A stretch of 64,000 bases of DNA from Azospirillum sp. TSH100 (GTDB taxonomy: Bacteria; Pseudomonadota; Alphaproteobacteria; Azospirillales; Azospirillaceae). Of this stretch, positions 27,278-35,865 are shown piece after piece. How positions within the stretch are numbered: the stretch's first letter is position 1; every line of letters starts with the position of its first letter. A program made the position numbers and the translations under genes. A model generated the notes under the pieces. The model was not told the DNA's origin, made no database searches, and was given only the letters and a program-made list of their open reading frames with translations. The stretch is taken from contig NZ_CP039634.1 in NCBI RefSeq assembly GCF_004923295.1, positions 1,259,001-1,323,000 of the forward strand, written 5' to 3'.

Positions 27278-28057
27278 TCACGCATAATCCCGGAAGCTCT
27301 CCGCCGTGGCGCGGTCGTAGCCTTGGCTGGCGCGCAGAAGCTGCAACGTATAGGGCTCGCGCGCCGCACCCCGGCGCAGTTCCTCCACGCTCATCTCCTC
27401 CACCAGACGGCCACGGTTCATCACCGCCAGCCGGTCGCACAGATTGGCGACGACGGCGAGGTTGTGGGTGACCAGCACCAGGGTCAGGCCATGCTCCGCC
27501 CGCAACCGGCGCAGCAGGTTCAGGATCTCCGCCTGCACCGACACGTCGAGAGCCGAGGTCGGCTCGTCCAGCAGCAGGACGCGCGGCTCCAGCACCAGGG
27601 CGCGGGCGATGGCGACGCGCTGGCGCTGGCCGCCGGAGAGCTGGTGCGGGTAGCGGAACCGGAAGGCGGGGCCGAGCCCGACATCGCGCAGCACCCGGTC
27701 GATGCGCCCGTCGGCGTCGCCCAGGCCGTGGATGGCGATGGGTTCCGCCAGGATGCGGTCCACCGTGTGGCGCGGGTGCAGCGAGCCGTAGGGGTCCTGG
27801 AACACCATCTGGCAGTGCTTGTAGAAGCCCTTTTGCCTCTTCGGTCCCTGCTCCGTGCCGGCGACGGCGATGCGACCGGTCCAGTCGTCGTTCAGGCCGC
27901 TGACGGCGCGCAGGACCGTCGATTTGCCGGAGCCCGATTCGCCGACGAGGCCGAAGCTCTCTCCCTCGCGCACCGACAGGGTGACGCCGTCCACCGCGGT
28001 GACGGCGTCGCCGCCCTGGCCGAAGCGGACACGCAGGTCCTGGATGTCGATCATCAT
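27278..28057 (-). CDS. Peptide/nickel-type ABC importer, ATP-binding protein (DppF/OppF-like)
   Basis: This 259-residue ATPase has Walker A GESGSGKS, Q-loop MVFQDPYGSLHP, signature LSGGQRQRVAIARAL and Walker B VLLLDEPTSALD, with the C-terminal PYTLQLL typical of the oligopeptide transporter family. It is the last gene of the dppB-dppC-dppD-dppF-like cluster on the minus strand and lies four bases after the previous ATPase gene. It is expected to power import of a peptide, nickel chelate or opine-like substrate. Confidence 0.9.
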   Translation of the reverse strand: MMIDIQDLRVRFGQGGDAVTAVDGVTLSVREGESFGLVGESGSGKSTVLRAVSGLNDDWTGRIAVAGTEQGPKRQKGFYKHCQMVFQDPYGSLHPRHTVDRILAEPIAIHGLGDADGRIDRVLRDVGLGPAFRFRYPHQLSGGQRQRVAIARALVLEPRVLLLDEPTSALDVSVQAEILNLLRRLRAEHGLTLVLVTHNLAVVANLCDRLAVMNRGRLVEEMSVEELRRGAAREPYTLQLLRASQGYDRATAESFRDYA

Positions 28058-28060
28058 CCT

Positions 28061-28921
28061 TTACGCCTCCAACCAGGCCGGATCGCGGCTCAGCACCGGC
28101 AGGTCGCCGGGCGGCTCGTCGATCCGCGGCAGGCTGGCCAGCAGGCCGCGGGTGTAGGGGTGCTGCGCCGCGTGCAGGTCCGACGCGCGGCAGCTCTCCA
28201 CCACCCGGCCGGCATACATGATCAGGATGCGGTCGCAGAAGGAGGCGACGAGGTTCAGGTCGTGGCTGACGAAGATCATGCCCATGCCGCGCTGGGAACA
28301 GAGGTCGTCGAGGATCGCCAGCACCTGCATCTGCACGGTGACGTCGAGCGCCGAGGTCGGCTCGTCGGCGATCAGCAGGTCGGGGTCGGGGATCAGCATC
28401 ATCGCGATCATGATGCGCTGGCCCATGCCGCCCGACACCTCGTGCGGGTAGCGGTCATAGACCCGCTCCGGGTCGCGGATGCGCACGGCGGCCAGCATCT
28501 CCAGCGCGCGGCGCCTGGCCTCTGCCGCGCCGGCCTTGCTGTGGACGCGGTAGGCCTCGGCGATCTGGCGGCCGACGGTCATCACCGGGTTGAGCGAGTA
28601 TTTGGGGTCCTGCATCACCATGGCGATGCGGCGGCCGCGGATGTCGCGCATGCGTTTGGGCGATGCCGCCAGCAGATCCTCGCCGTTGAAGGCCAGCCGG
28701 TCGGCGCTGACCCGGCCCGGCGAAGGGACGAGGCGCAGGATGGAGCGGCCGGTCATCGACTTGCCGGAGCCCGACTCGCCGACGATGCCCAGCTTTTCCC
28801 GCCCGAGCGTGAAGGCGACGCCGCGCACCGCCTCGGTCATGCCGGTGCGGGTCGGGAAGGCGACGCGCAGGTTGGAGACGTCCAGCAGGGGGGTGTCGTC
28901 CGCCGTCATTTTATCGGCCAT
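28061..28921 (-). CDS. Peptide/nickel-type ABC importer, ATP-binding protein (DppD/OppD-like)
   Basis: This 286-residue ATPase has Walker A GESGSGKS, Q-loop MVMQDPKYSLNP, signature VSGGMGQRIMIAMML and Walker B LLIADEPTSALD, and ends in HPYTRGLLASLPRID, the C-terminal segment of the DppD subgroup. The signature has GGMGQR in place of GGQRQR, a common variant. The ATG at 28921 directly follows the permease stop codon. It forms the paired nucleotide-binding subunits with the next gene. Confidence 0.9.
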   Translation of the reverse strand: MADKMTADDTPLLDVSNLRVAFPTRTGMTEAVRGVAFTLGREKLGIVGESGSGKSMTGRSILRLVPSPGRVSADRLAFNGEDLLAASPKRMRDIRGRRIAMVMQDPKYSLNPVMTVGRQIAEAYRVHSKAGAAEARRRALEMLAAVRIRDPERVYDRYPHEVSGGMGQRIMIAMMLIPDPDLLIADEPTSALDVTVQMQVLAILDDLCSQRGMGMIFVSHDLNLVASFCDRILIMYAGRVVESCRASDLHAAQHPYTRGLLASLPRIDEPPGDLPVLSRDPAWLEA

Positions 28922-28924
28922 GGC

Positions 28925-29845
28925 TCAGTCCCCCTTCGGGTCCAGCACGTCGCGCAGACCGTCGCCCAGCAGGTTGAAGCCCAGGCTGACGATGAAGATG
29001 GCAAGGCCGGGCATGGCGGCGACCCACCATTGCTCCAGCACATATTGCCGGCCGCTGGCGATCATCGCCCCCCATTCCGGCAGCGGCGGCTGGGCGCCGA
29101 GGCCGAGGAAGCCGAGACCGGCGGCGGTCAGGATCACGCCGGCCATGTCCAGCGTCGTCCGCACGATCAGCGAGGCGACGCACAGCGGCATGATGTGGCC
29201 GAGGATGATGCGCAGGCTGGACGCTCCTTGCAGCCGGGCGGCGCTGATGAAGTCGGCGCGGCGGACGGTCAGCGTCTCCGCCCGCGCGATGCGGGCATAG
29301 GGCGGCCAGGAGGTGATGGCGATGGCGATCACCGCATTCTCGATGCCGGGGCCGAGTGCGGCGACGAAGGCGAGCGCCAGGATCAGCTTGGGGAAGGCGA
29401 GTGCGATGTCGGTGATGCGCATCAGCACCGTGTCGACCCAGCCGCCGAAATAGCCGGCGGCCGTGCCGATCACCAAACCGGCCAGCGGCGCCGTCGCCGC
29501 CACCAGCCCGACGATCATCAGTGTCAGCCGCGCGCCATGGATCAGGCGGGACAGGATGTCGCGGCCGAAGGAGTCGGTGCCCAGCCAGTGGCCGGGACCG
29601 GGCGGCAGCAGCCGGGCGCTCAGATCCTGGGCATAGGGATGGTGGGGCGCCAGCAGCGGGGCGAGTGCGGCGACGACGATCAGGGCCAGCACGATCAGCA
29701 GCCCGGCGACGGCCAGCCGGTTGCGGCGGAAGGCGGTCCAGCCGGCCCAGGCGCGGCCCAGCCGGGCCTGGGCGCGGGACTGCGGAGTGTCGGTGGTCAG
29801 CCAGTCCCGCCAGCCGGCGGATGGGGGGGCAGTGCGCGCGGTCAT
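28925..29845 (-). CDS. Peptide/nickel-type ABC importer, permease (DppC/OppC-like)
   Basis: This 306-residue permease has a hydrophobic N-terminal helix (LAVAGLLIVLALIVVAAL), the DppC loop HWLGTDSFGRDILSRLIHGA and the inner-membrane coupling segment FISAARLQGASSLRIILGHI, and about six membrane helices in total. The ATG at 29845 overlaps the last four bases of the upstream permease gene (ATGA), which suggests translational coupling. It pairs with the DppB-like permease. Confidence 0.9.
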   Translation of the reverse strand: MTARTAPPSAGWRDWLTTDTPQSRAQARLGRAWAGWTAFRRNRLAVAGLLIVLALIVVAALAPLLAPHHPYAQDLSARLLPPGPGHWLGTDSFGRDILSRLIHGARLTLMIVGLVAATAPLAGLVIGTAAGYFGGWVDTVLMRITDIALAFPKLILALAFVAALGPGIENAVIAIAITSWPPYARIARAETLTVRRADFISAARLQGASSLRIILGHIMPLCVASLIVRTTLDMAGVILTAAGLGFLGLGAQPPLPEWGAMIASGRQYVLEQWWVAAMPGLAIFIVSLGFNLLGDGLRDVLDPKGD

Positions 29846-30852
29846 CGGGCCCGGGGATCCAGAAGGCGGTAGAGCAGGTCGGACAGCAGGTTCAGCGCGA
29901 TGAAGACCGCGCCGACCACCAGCGTCCCGCCCAGCACCGCGTTCATGTCGGCGCTGAGCAGCGAATTGGTGATGTAGAGGCCGAGACCGGGCCAGGCGAA
30001 CACCGTCTCGGTCAGCACCGACCCCTCCAGCAGGCTGGCATAGGACAGGGCGATGACGGTGATCAGTGGCACCGTGATGTTGCGCAGGGCATGGCCCCAA
30101 ACGACGCGGGTCTCCGACAGGCCCTTGACCCGGGCGGTGGTGATGTATTCCTGGCGCAGCTGGTCCAGCATGAAGCCGCGCGTCATCCGCGCGATGTAGG
30201 CGACGCAATAGAGACCGAGGATCGCCGAGGGCAGCACCAGATGATGCAGCGCGTTCCAGAATATGTCGGTTTCGCCGGCCAGCAGGGCGTCCACCGTGAC
30301 GAGGCCGGTCACCGGATCGACCATCCCCTCATAGAAGACGTCGACGCGCCCCGGTCCCGGCGCCCAGTCCAGCCGGGCGTAGAACAGCAGCAGCGCCATC
30401 AGCCCGAGCCAGAAGATCGGCACCGAATGGCCGAACAGACCGAGCAGGCGGATGGTGTGGTCTGGCCAGCGCCCGCGGTTGGTGGCGGCGAACACCCCGG
30501 CGGGGATGCCCAGCACAGCACCGACGATGGCGGCGACCGTCGCCAGTTCCAGCGTCGCCGGGAAGACGCGCAGCACATCCTCCAGCACCGGGCGGGAGGT
30601 CAGTACCGAGGTGCCGAGGTCGCCTTGCAGCACGTCGCCGACATAGCGCAGGAACTGCTGCCACAGCGGCTGGTCGAGGCCGAGCTGGGTGCGCATATGC
30701 GCATAGCTTTCGGCGCTGGCCCGGTCGCCGAGCGCCGACAGCACCGGATCGATCGGCACGACGCGGCCGATCAGGAACGTGACCAGCAGCAGGCCCAGCA
30801 GGGTGGCGGCCACCGTGACCAGCAGGGTCAGGCCGCGTTTCAGCGTAGGCAA
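29842..30852 (-). CDS. Peptide/nickel-type ABC importer, permease (DppB/OppB-like)
   Basis: This 336-residue permease has the DppB opening with a long first helix and the loop VVPIDPVLSALGDRASAESY, then six membrane segments and the coupling motif YITTARVKGLSETRVVWGHA. I chose the TTG at 30852 because GAGGGAG lies seven bases upstream and it gives the usual N-terminus. It is the first gene of the four-gene cluster. No substrate-binding protein gene lies within or next to the cluster. Confidence 0.9.
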   Translation of the reverse strand: MPTLKRGLTLLVTVAATLLGLLLVTFLIGRVVPIDPVLSALGDRASAESYAHMRTQLGLDQPLWQQFLRYVGDVLQGDLGTSVLTSRPVLEDVLRVFPATLELATVAAIVGAVLGIPAGVFAATNRGRWPDHTIRLLGLFGHSVPIFWLGLMALLLFYARLDWAPGPGRVDVFYEGMVDPVTGLVTVDALLAGETDIFWNALHHLVLPSAILGLYCVAYIARMTRGFMLDQLRQEYITTARVKGLSETRVVWGHALRNITVPLITVIALSYASLLEGSVLTETVFAWPGLGLYITNSLLSADMNAVLGGTLVVGAVFIALNLLSDLLYRLLDPRAR

Positions 30853-30965
30853 GAGGACTCCCTCGCGATTGGATACGCAAGGGAGCCAGACTCGGCGCTT
30901 TGTGCAAGCGCCGTCAAGCACATATGGCTATATGCAGAGGCGATTGCCGCGGGTGCCCCCTCGGC

Positions 30966-31970
30966 TCACCAAGTCCCCGCCGGGCTGGGATCGCCATGGG
31001 CGCCGGCGGCCGGCTCGTGGTGGGCGAGCCAGCGTTCGGCCTCCAGGGCGGCCATGCAGCCCATGCCGGCGGCGGTGACCGCCTGGCGGTACACCTTGTC
31101 CTTCACGTCGCCGGCGGCGAAGACGCCGGGGATGTTGGTGGCGGTCGAATCGGGCACCGTGACGATGTAGCCCGATTCGTCCATCTCCACCTTGCCCTGG
31201 AAGATGCCGGTCGCCGGCACATGGCCGATGGCGACGAAGACGCCCGCCACCGGGATCACGCGCTCGTCGCCCGACTTGACGTTCTTGACGCGGACGCCGG
31301 TGACGGCGCGCGGGTTGCCCGTGGTTCCGTCGCCCTCGCCGACGATCTCCTCGACCGTGCTGTCCCACACCACCTCGATCTTCGGGTGGCGGAACAGGCG
31401 GTCCTGCATGATGCGTTCGGCGCGGAAGCTGTCGCGGCGGTGGATGACCGTGACCTTGGACGCGTGGTTGGTCAGGTACAGTGCCTCCTCGACCGCGGAG
31501 TTGCCGCCGCCGACGACCGCCACCTCCTTGCCACGGAAGAAGAAGCCGTCGCAGGTGGCGCAGGCCGACACGCCGAAGCCGCGATAGATTTCCTCGGTCG
31601 AGATGCCGAGCCAGCGCGCCTGGGCGCCCGTGGCGATGATGACGCTGTCGGCGGTGTAGGTGTCACCGCTGTCGCCCTTGCAGACGAAGGGGCGCTTGGT
31701 GAAGTCGACGTCGGTGATCAGGTCGAACACCATCTTCGTGCCGACATGCTCCGCCTGCTTCTGCATCTGCTCCATCAGCCAGGGGCCCTGGATCGGATCG
31801 GCGAAGCCGGGGAAATTCTCCACATCGGTGGTGATCATCAGCTGGCCGCCCGGCTGCATGCCCTGGACCATCAACGGCTCCAGATTGGCGCGCGCGGCAT
31901 AGATGGCGGCGGTGTAGCCGGCCGGGCCGGCGCCGATGATGAGGACCTTGGTGTGGTGCGTGGTGGCCAT
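30966..31970 (-). CDS. trxB: Thioredoxin-disulfide reductase
   Basis: TrxB (334 residues) uses NADPH and FAD to reduce thioredoxin in the cytoplasm. The FAD motif is GAGPAG (residues 13-18), the redox-active disulfide is CATC (Cys137, Cys140), the NADPH motif is GGGNSAVEEA, and AAGDVKDKVYRQAVTAAG closes the FAD domain. The length is standard, with a short extra tail. It lies upstream of the ABC importer cluster on the same strand with about a 110-base gap. Confidence 0.97.
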   Translation of the reverse strand: MATTHHTKVLIIGAGPAGYTAAIYAARANLEPLMVQGMQPGGQLMITTDVENFPGFADPIQGPWLMEQMQKQAEHVGTKMVFDLITDVDFTKRPFVCKGDSGDTYTADSVIIATGAQARWLGISTEEIYRGFGVSACATCDGFFFRGKEVAVVGGGNSAVEEALYLTNHASKVTVIHRRDSFRAERIMQDRLFRHPKIEVVWDSTVEEIVGEGDGTTGNPRAVTGVRVKNVKSGDERVIPVAGVFVAIGHVPATGIFQGKVEMDESGYIVTVPDSTATNIPGVFAAGDVKDKVYRQAVTAAGMGCMAALEAERWLAHHEPAAGAHGDPSPAGTW

Positions 31971-32023
31971 GGGTCTGATCCCGCAGTGTATCGGCGAAGG
32001 ACGGTGTGCGTGTTGGAACGGTT

Positions 32024-33951
32024 CTAGAAACCGAACATATGGTCGAGGCTGAAGGCGCTGTCACCGGCCGCAAGGCAGCCATGGTAGCCGAACAGGCGGC
32101 AGCTGGTGTCACGGATCAGCACATAGGCGTGGTCGCCCGCCGCCAGACGTTCCGCTTCCGTAAACATCTCGTGATAGCGCCAGAAGCGTGAGCCGCCGCA
32201 GGGGATCGCCAGCCGCTTGCGCGCCACTTCGACGCCGTCGCGCCGCACCAGCACGAGGCTGGTGTCGGAGGTGGCATGCCACTGGGTCGAGGCAGGGTAG
32301 ACGAGGTGGCAGAGCGTGTCCCACGGGTCGGTGCCCAGCCGCAGGAACAGGCGGGTCGACAGGCCGGGCGGGCGGCCATGGTAGCTCTGCGGTTCGTCGC
32401 GGTAGACCATCGCCATGTTGAACATGTGGCTGCCGAAGCTGGTCTCCGCCACGTGGCCGGTCGTTATGTCTTCGTAACGGACCAGCGCGTGCAGCCAGCC
32501 ATCGGCAATCGTTCCGGATTCGAAATCATAGACCAGCTCGACATGGCCCCAGCCGTCCGCAACGCTCTTGTCGGCAACCAGCCCGGTGACGTCCAGCGCC
32601 ACGCTGTCGGAGCGCTTGAGGTTGCCGAAGCGGTGCTCGGCCACGGCGGCGCCGTTGCGGTCGTAGACCACCGCCTTCACCGGAAGCTCGGTCTGCGCCG
32701 TGCTCATCGGCGTCGGCAGCAGGGTGGTGCGCCAGCGGCCCATCGGCAGCAGCGGCGCCGGCAGGATGTGGCCCTTGCCCACCACGCCCTTGTCCACCGC
32801 CCCGCCGGTCAGCAGCGGCAGCCTGGGGTCCGGCTTCAGGTCGGTGCGCTCGACATTGGCGTGGGCCATGCGGCGGCGGCCGTCGGCGGCGAGGATCTCG
32901 TAGCGCGGGCGGACGAAATGCTTGCCGGCCTGCACCTCGAACTGCTGGGGCCAACGCGCCTCGGGGAACAGGCTGGCGACGTCCAGCTCGATGGTGGCGA
33001 AGGCCGGGACCACCTGGTCGAGCGTGCGGATGTCCGGCGACCCCATCAGGTTCAGGCCGACGGCGCCGGCCGGGATCGGGGTCGGGTGACTGTTCTGGAT
33101 CCACAACGACACGCGCTCGCCCTCGCGCGGGCGGGGAGGCCGGCATAGAGGTCGGCCGGCCAGGCGTTGGCGTCATGGGTGCAGGACAGCACGGTGTCGT
33201 CGTCGCCATAGGTGTCGAGCGCGTATTTCACCACGTCATGCCCGGCGGCGCCGATGACGTGCAGGAACAGCGACCCGCAGAAGGGCGACAGGTTGAAGCG
33301 CTCGCGCACCAGCCGGCTGTCGATCACCACGGTGCCGTCGGTCGGCGGCATCGGCTCCGTCCAGTCGGCGATCGGGCGGCCCTCGCCATCGAACAGGCAG
33401 GCCCACAGCCGGGTGCCCTTGGCGCCGTAGCGCGGCCAGTAGTTGGCCGACACCACGCGGGTGTGGTGGCCGTCGCCGTCGCGGAACCAGGCGAAGTTGG
33501 TCGCCCAGTTGAACTTCGACAGGTAATGGCCCGGATCGTTCAGCATGTCTTCCGGCACGCGCATGGCGTCCAGCGAGACGACACCGGCCTGCTTCGGGAT
33601 CAGATGGGCGATGTGGCCTTCCAGCCGCTGCGAATCGAAGGCGACCACGAAGACGGTGCGGGCGCCGCTGGACGGCAGCTCGGTGACCGGACGGGCGGCA
33701 TGGCCGAACACCTCCCGGCCGACCTGTTCCACGTCCTGGACATAGATGCCGCAGATGTCGATCGACGACAGGTCGTAGAACTCCGCCAGCCCGGACAGCA
33801 GGCCCAGCGGGTCATAGACCGCCACCGGGCCGAAGGAGGCCAGCCGCGCGATCAGGATCGCCGCCTTGGGGGCCGCCAGCGGGTGGCCCACCGCCTTGAA
33901 GAAGCTGGAGCCGCCGGTGACGTTTGAAAAGGTCTCGATCCGAAGGGACAT
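32024..33951 (-). pseudogene. Conserved hypothetical gene split by a -1 frameshift (N-terminal half 33052-33951, C-terminal half 32024-33112)
   Basis: Two overlapping frames on the minus strand read as halves of one protein of about 640 residues. The N-terminal frame starts at the ATG at 33951 (MSLRIETFSNVTGG) and reads sensibly to ADLYAGLP near 33135. It then becomes an Arg/Ala/Pro/Ser-rich tail that stops at 33052. The C-terminal frame, from a GTG at 33112, would read RPREGERVSLWIQNSHPTP if entered by a -1 shift at the C-rich run near 33128-33138. A one-base loss is the simplest explanation, by mutation or assembly error; programmed slippage is less likely because no canonical heptamer is present. 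Both halves look soluble and I do not recognise the family. Confidence 0.75.
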
Positions 33952-34104
33952 CAGGGCACACACGCGCGAAAGCAAAGCCGGGGCGTCGGTTATAGCCCCT
34001 TCGGCCGGACAGGCGACAGTGATTTGCGGACGGACATGATTTGTCCGTGGCGCCGATGCCCGACGCGCGTCCGGTCGCCCGCTTCCCCCTTGTCAGAGAG
34101 CGTA

Positions 34105-34137
34105 TTTCGATATATCTAAGTTTTCGTTATATCGAAA
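34105..34137. promoter_or_regulatory. Inverted-repeat operator upstream of the YqjI-like repressor gene
   Basis: TTTCGATATA (34105-34114) and its exact complement TATATCGAAA (34128-34137) form a 10-base dyad with a 13-base spacer, 20 bases before the start codon of the PadR gene. PadR-type repressors, including E. coli YqjI, bind AT-rich dyads in their own promoters. Autorepression through this site is inferred. Confidence 0.75.
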
Positions 34138-34157
34138 CTGCATCAAGAGAGGGTTTC

Positions 34158-34784
34158 ATGCTTCGGCATCTGTTTCACAAACACGGGCGCCGCTTCTCGC
34201 GTCCGGACTTCGAGGATGAAGCGCCGGAAGGGCGTGGCCGTCACGGCCGCCACGGTCATCGCGGCGGCTGGGAGGGCTGGGGCGGCCATGGTTGGGGTGG
34301 TCACGGTCGGGGTGGCCGCGGTGAGCGGCGGGTCTTCGACCATGGCGACCTGCGCCTCGTCCTGCTGTGGCTGATCGCGGAGAAGCCGCGGTCGGGCTAT
34401 GACCTGATCAAGACGATCGAGGAGATGGTCGGCGGCGCCTACAGCCCCAGCCCCGGCGTCGTCTATCCGACCCTGACCCTGCTGGAAGAGCAGGGGCACA
34501 TCCGCGTCGGCGCCACCGAGGGCAACAAGAAGCTCTACGAGATCACGCCGGAGGGTTCGGAGGCGCTGAAAGCGGCGGAACCGGCGGTTGCCGCGGTGCG
34601 CGAGCGCATCGCCCATGCGCGGGCCCGGCAGCAGCGCGAGTCGTCGCCGCAGATCCACCGCGCCATCGAGAACTTCAAGCTGGCCCTGCGGCTGCGGTTG
34701 TCGCGTGGCGACCTGACGACGGAACAGACCCAGGCAATCGCCGAGATCATCGATGACGCCGCCCGCCGCATCGAACGCATCTGA
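34158..34784 (+). CDS. yqjI: PadR-family repressor, YqjI-like metal-responsive
   Basis: This 208-residue protein has a Gly/His-rich N-terminal region (residues 24-56) and a PadR winged-helix domain: FDHGDLRLVLLWLIAEKPRSGYDLI and GGAYSPSPGVVYPTLTLLEEQG. The order and wording match E. coli YqjI, whose His/Gly-rich arm senses nickel and which represses a ferric reductase. The histidines here could bind nickel or iron. The ATG at 34158 follows AGAGAGGG. A palindromic operator lies just upstream, and a DUF2218 gene follows after 19 bases, probably in the same operon. Confidence 0.88.
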   Translation: MLRHLFHKHGRRFSRPDFEDEAPEGRGRHGRHGHRGGWEGWGGHGWGGHGRGGRGERRVFDHGDLRLVLLWLIAEKPRSGYDLIKTIEEMVGGAYSPSPGVVYPTLTLLEEQGHIRVGATEGNKKLYEITPEGSEALKAAEPAVAAVRERIAHARARQQRESSPQIHRAIENFKLALRLRLSRGDLTTEQTQAIAEIIDDAARRIERI

Positions 34785-34803
34785 GCGGACAGGAGACGAA
34801 GAC

Positions 34804-35112
34804 ATGGCCGCAACGACCGCACGCATCGCCACCCCGAACGGACGCCGCTACATGACCCAGCTGTGCAAGCACTGGGCGCACAAGTTCGAGGTCGTCCATG
34901 ACGAGACCCAGGGCCTCGTCCCCTTCGCCGCCGACCGCCGCTGCCGCATGGCGGCCGACGACGGCGGGCTGACCCTGACCCTGGAGATGGACGGCGACGG
35001 ACCGATGGAGCGCCTGCAGGAGGTGGTGATCGAGCATCTGAAGCGCTTCGCTTTCCGCGAGGAAAATCTGGTCCGGGATCTGGGGGAGGTGGCCTGGACC
35101 CCAGCTGGGTGA
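34804..35112 (+). CDS. DUF2218 family protein
   Basis: This 102-residue protein has the DUF2218 pattern: an N-terminal strand TARIATPNGRRYMTQLCKHWAH, a central LTLTLEMDGDGPMERLQEVV segment and the C-terminal helix HLKRFAFREENL. The function is unknown; members often lie beside siderophore or ferric-reductase genes. Its position directly behind the YqjI-like repressor (19 bases, with AGGAG ribosome site) suggests a role in metal or iron handling. Confidence 0.85.
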   Translation: MAATTARIATPNGRRYMTQLCKHWAHKFEVVHDETQGLVPFAADRRCRMAADDGGLTLTLEMDGDGPMERLQEVVIEHLKRFAFREENLVRDLGEVAWTPAG

Positions 35113-35300
35113 TGGGGTGGGGTGACCGCAACCCGAACGGAAGAGGTGGCGCATTTTCCCGAGTCTGTCTGCGACAAATCCTGTTGAGAATTACCGCATC
35201 CGCGGTGTAAAACGGTTCTTAACCAACAGGCGGAAGTGGGGGAGAGGATGGTGGTTCCACCGTCGGCCACCCACGGTCAGAATACCGGGAGTCGTTCGTG

Positions 35301-35756
35301 ATGCTCCGCATCTCCAAAAAGCTGATGTTCGCCATCGAGGCGGTCCTCGACATCGCCTACAACGCGGGCACCGAGCCGGTGCAGTCGGGCGAGATCACCC
35401 GCCGCCAAGGCATCCCGAAGCGCTATCTGGAACAGGTGCTGCAACAGCTGGTGCGCGAAGGCGTGCTGGCCGGGGTGCGCGGACCTCGCGGCGGCTACCG
35501 GCTGGCGCGCGAGCGGCGGCGGATCACGCTGGGCGAGATCGTGAAGGTGGTCCGCGCCATGGAGACCGCCACCGACCCGATCGAGGAGCCGGCCGGTTCC
35601 GTGCTGGGCCATCAGGTGGTGCGCCCGCTGTGGGGCGAGCTGCAGGAAGAGTGCATGGCCAAGCTCGACACCATCACCATCGAGGATCTGTGCATGCGCG
35701 CGCGCCGTGCCGGGGTGGAGAGCGAGACCGAGGACCGCATCGACTTCACCATCTGA
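35301..35756 (+). CDS. Rrf2-family transcriptional regulator, probable cysteine-metabolism repressor
   Basis: This 151-residue protein has the Rrf2 winged helix (SKKLMFAIEAVLDIAYNAG, IPKRYLEQVLQQLVREGVL, GVRGPRGGYRLARE). The Cys triad of IscR is absent; only two scattered Cys remain, in EEC and DLC, so no IscR-type Fe-S cluster is expected. The downstream neighbour is cysK. Together this suggests a CymR-like regulator of cysteine synthesis, which senses O-acetylserine with CysK in Bacillus. The role is inferred from position. Start chosen at the ATG at 35301; a GTG codon lies immediately before it. Confidence 0.85.
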   Translation: MLRISKKLMFAIEAVLDIAYNAGTEPVQSGEITRRQGIPKRYLEQVLQQLVREGVLAGVRGPRGGYRLARERRRITLGEIVKVVRAMETATDPIEEPAGSVLGHQVVRPLWGELQEECMAKLDTITIEDLCMRARRAGVESETEDRIDFTI

Positions 35757-35828
35757 CGGAAGAGGCTTGGCGGCACCACTTCCCGTTTGACAGGCACCCT
35801 GTGCTGGATAATGCTCCGCCTGGGGTGT

Positions 35829-35854
35829 TGAAATCACATATAACACAAATTTCA
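35829..35854. promoter_or_regulatory. Dyad upstream of cysK
   Basis: TGAAAT (35829-35834) and ATTTCA (35849-35854) form a perfect 6-base inverted repeat with a 14-base AT-rich spacer, 12 bases before the cysK ATG. It overlaps the likely promoter or leader and is a candidate operator for the Rrf2-family regulator encoded just upstream. Confidence 0.4.
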
Positions 35855-35865
35855 GAGGTGGAATC

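Noticed and set aside
27323..29872. 850-residue plus-strand frame opposite the ABC importer genes
   Set aside because: Its composition is His/Arg/Gln/Gly-rich and it lacks a ribosome site, while the minus strand has four clear ABC transporter genes.
32024..33112. Independent gene starting at the GTG at 33112
   Set aside because: The frame continues sensibly upstream (RPREGERV) into the end of the other half, which indicates one gene broken by a frameshift.
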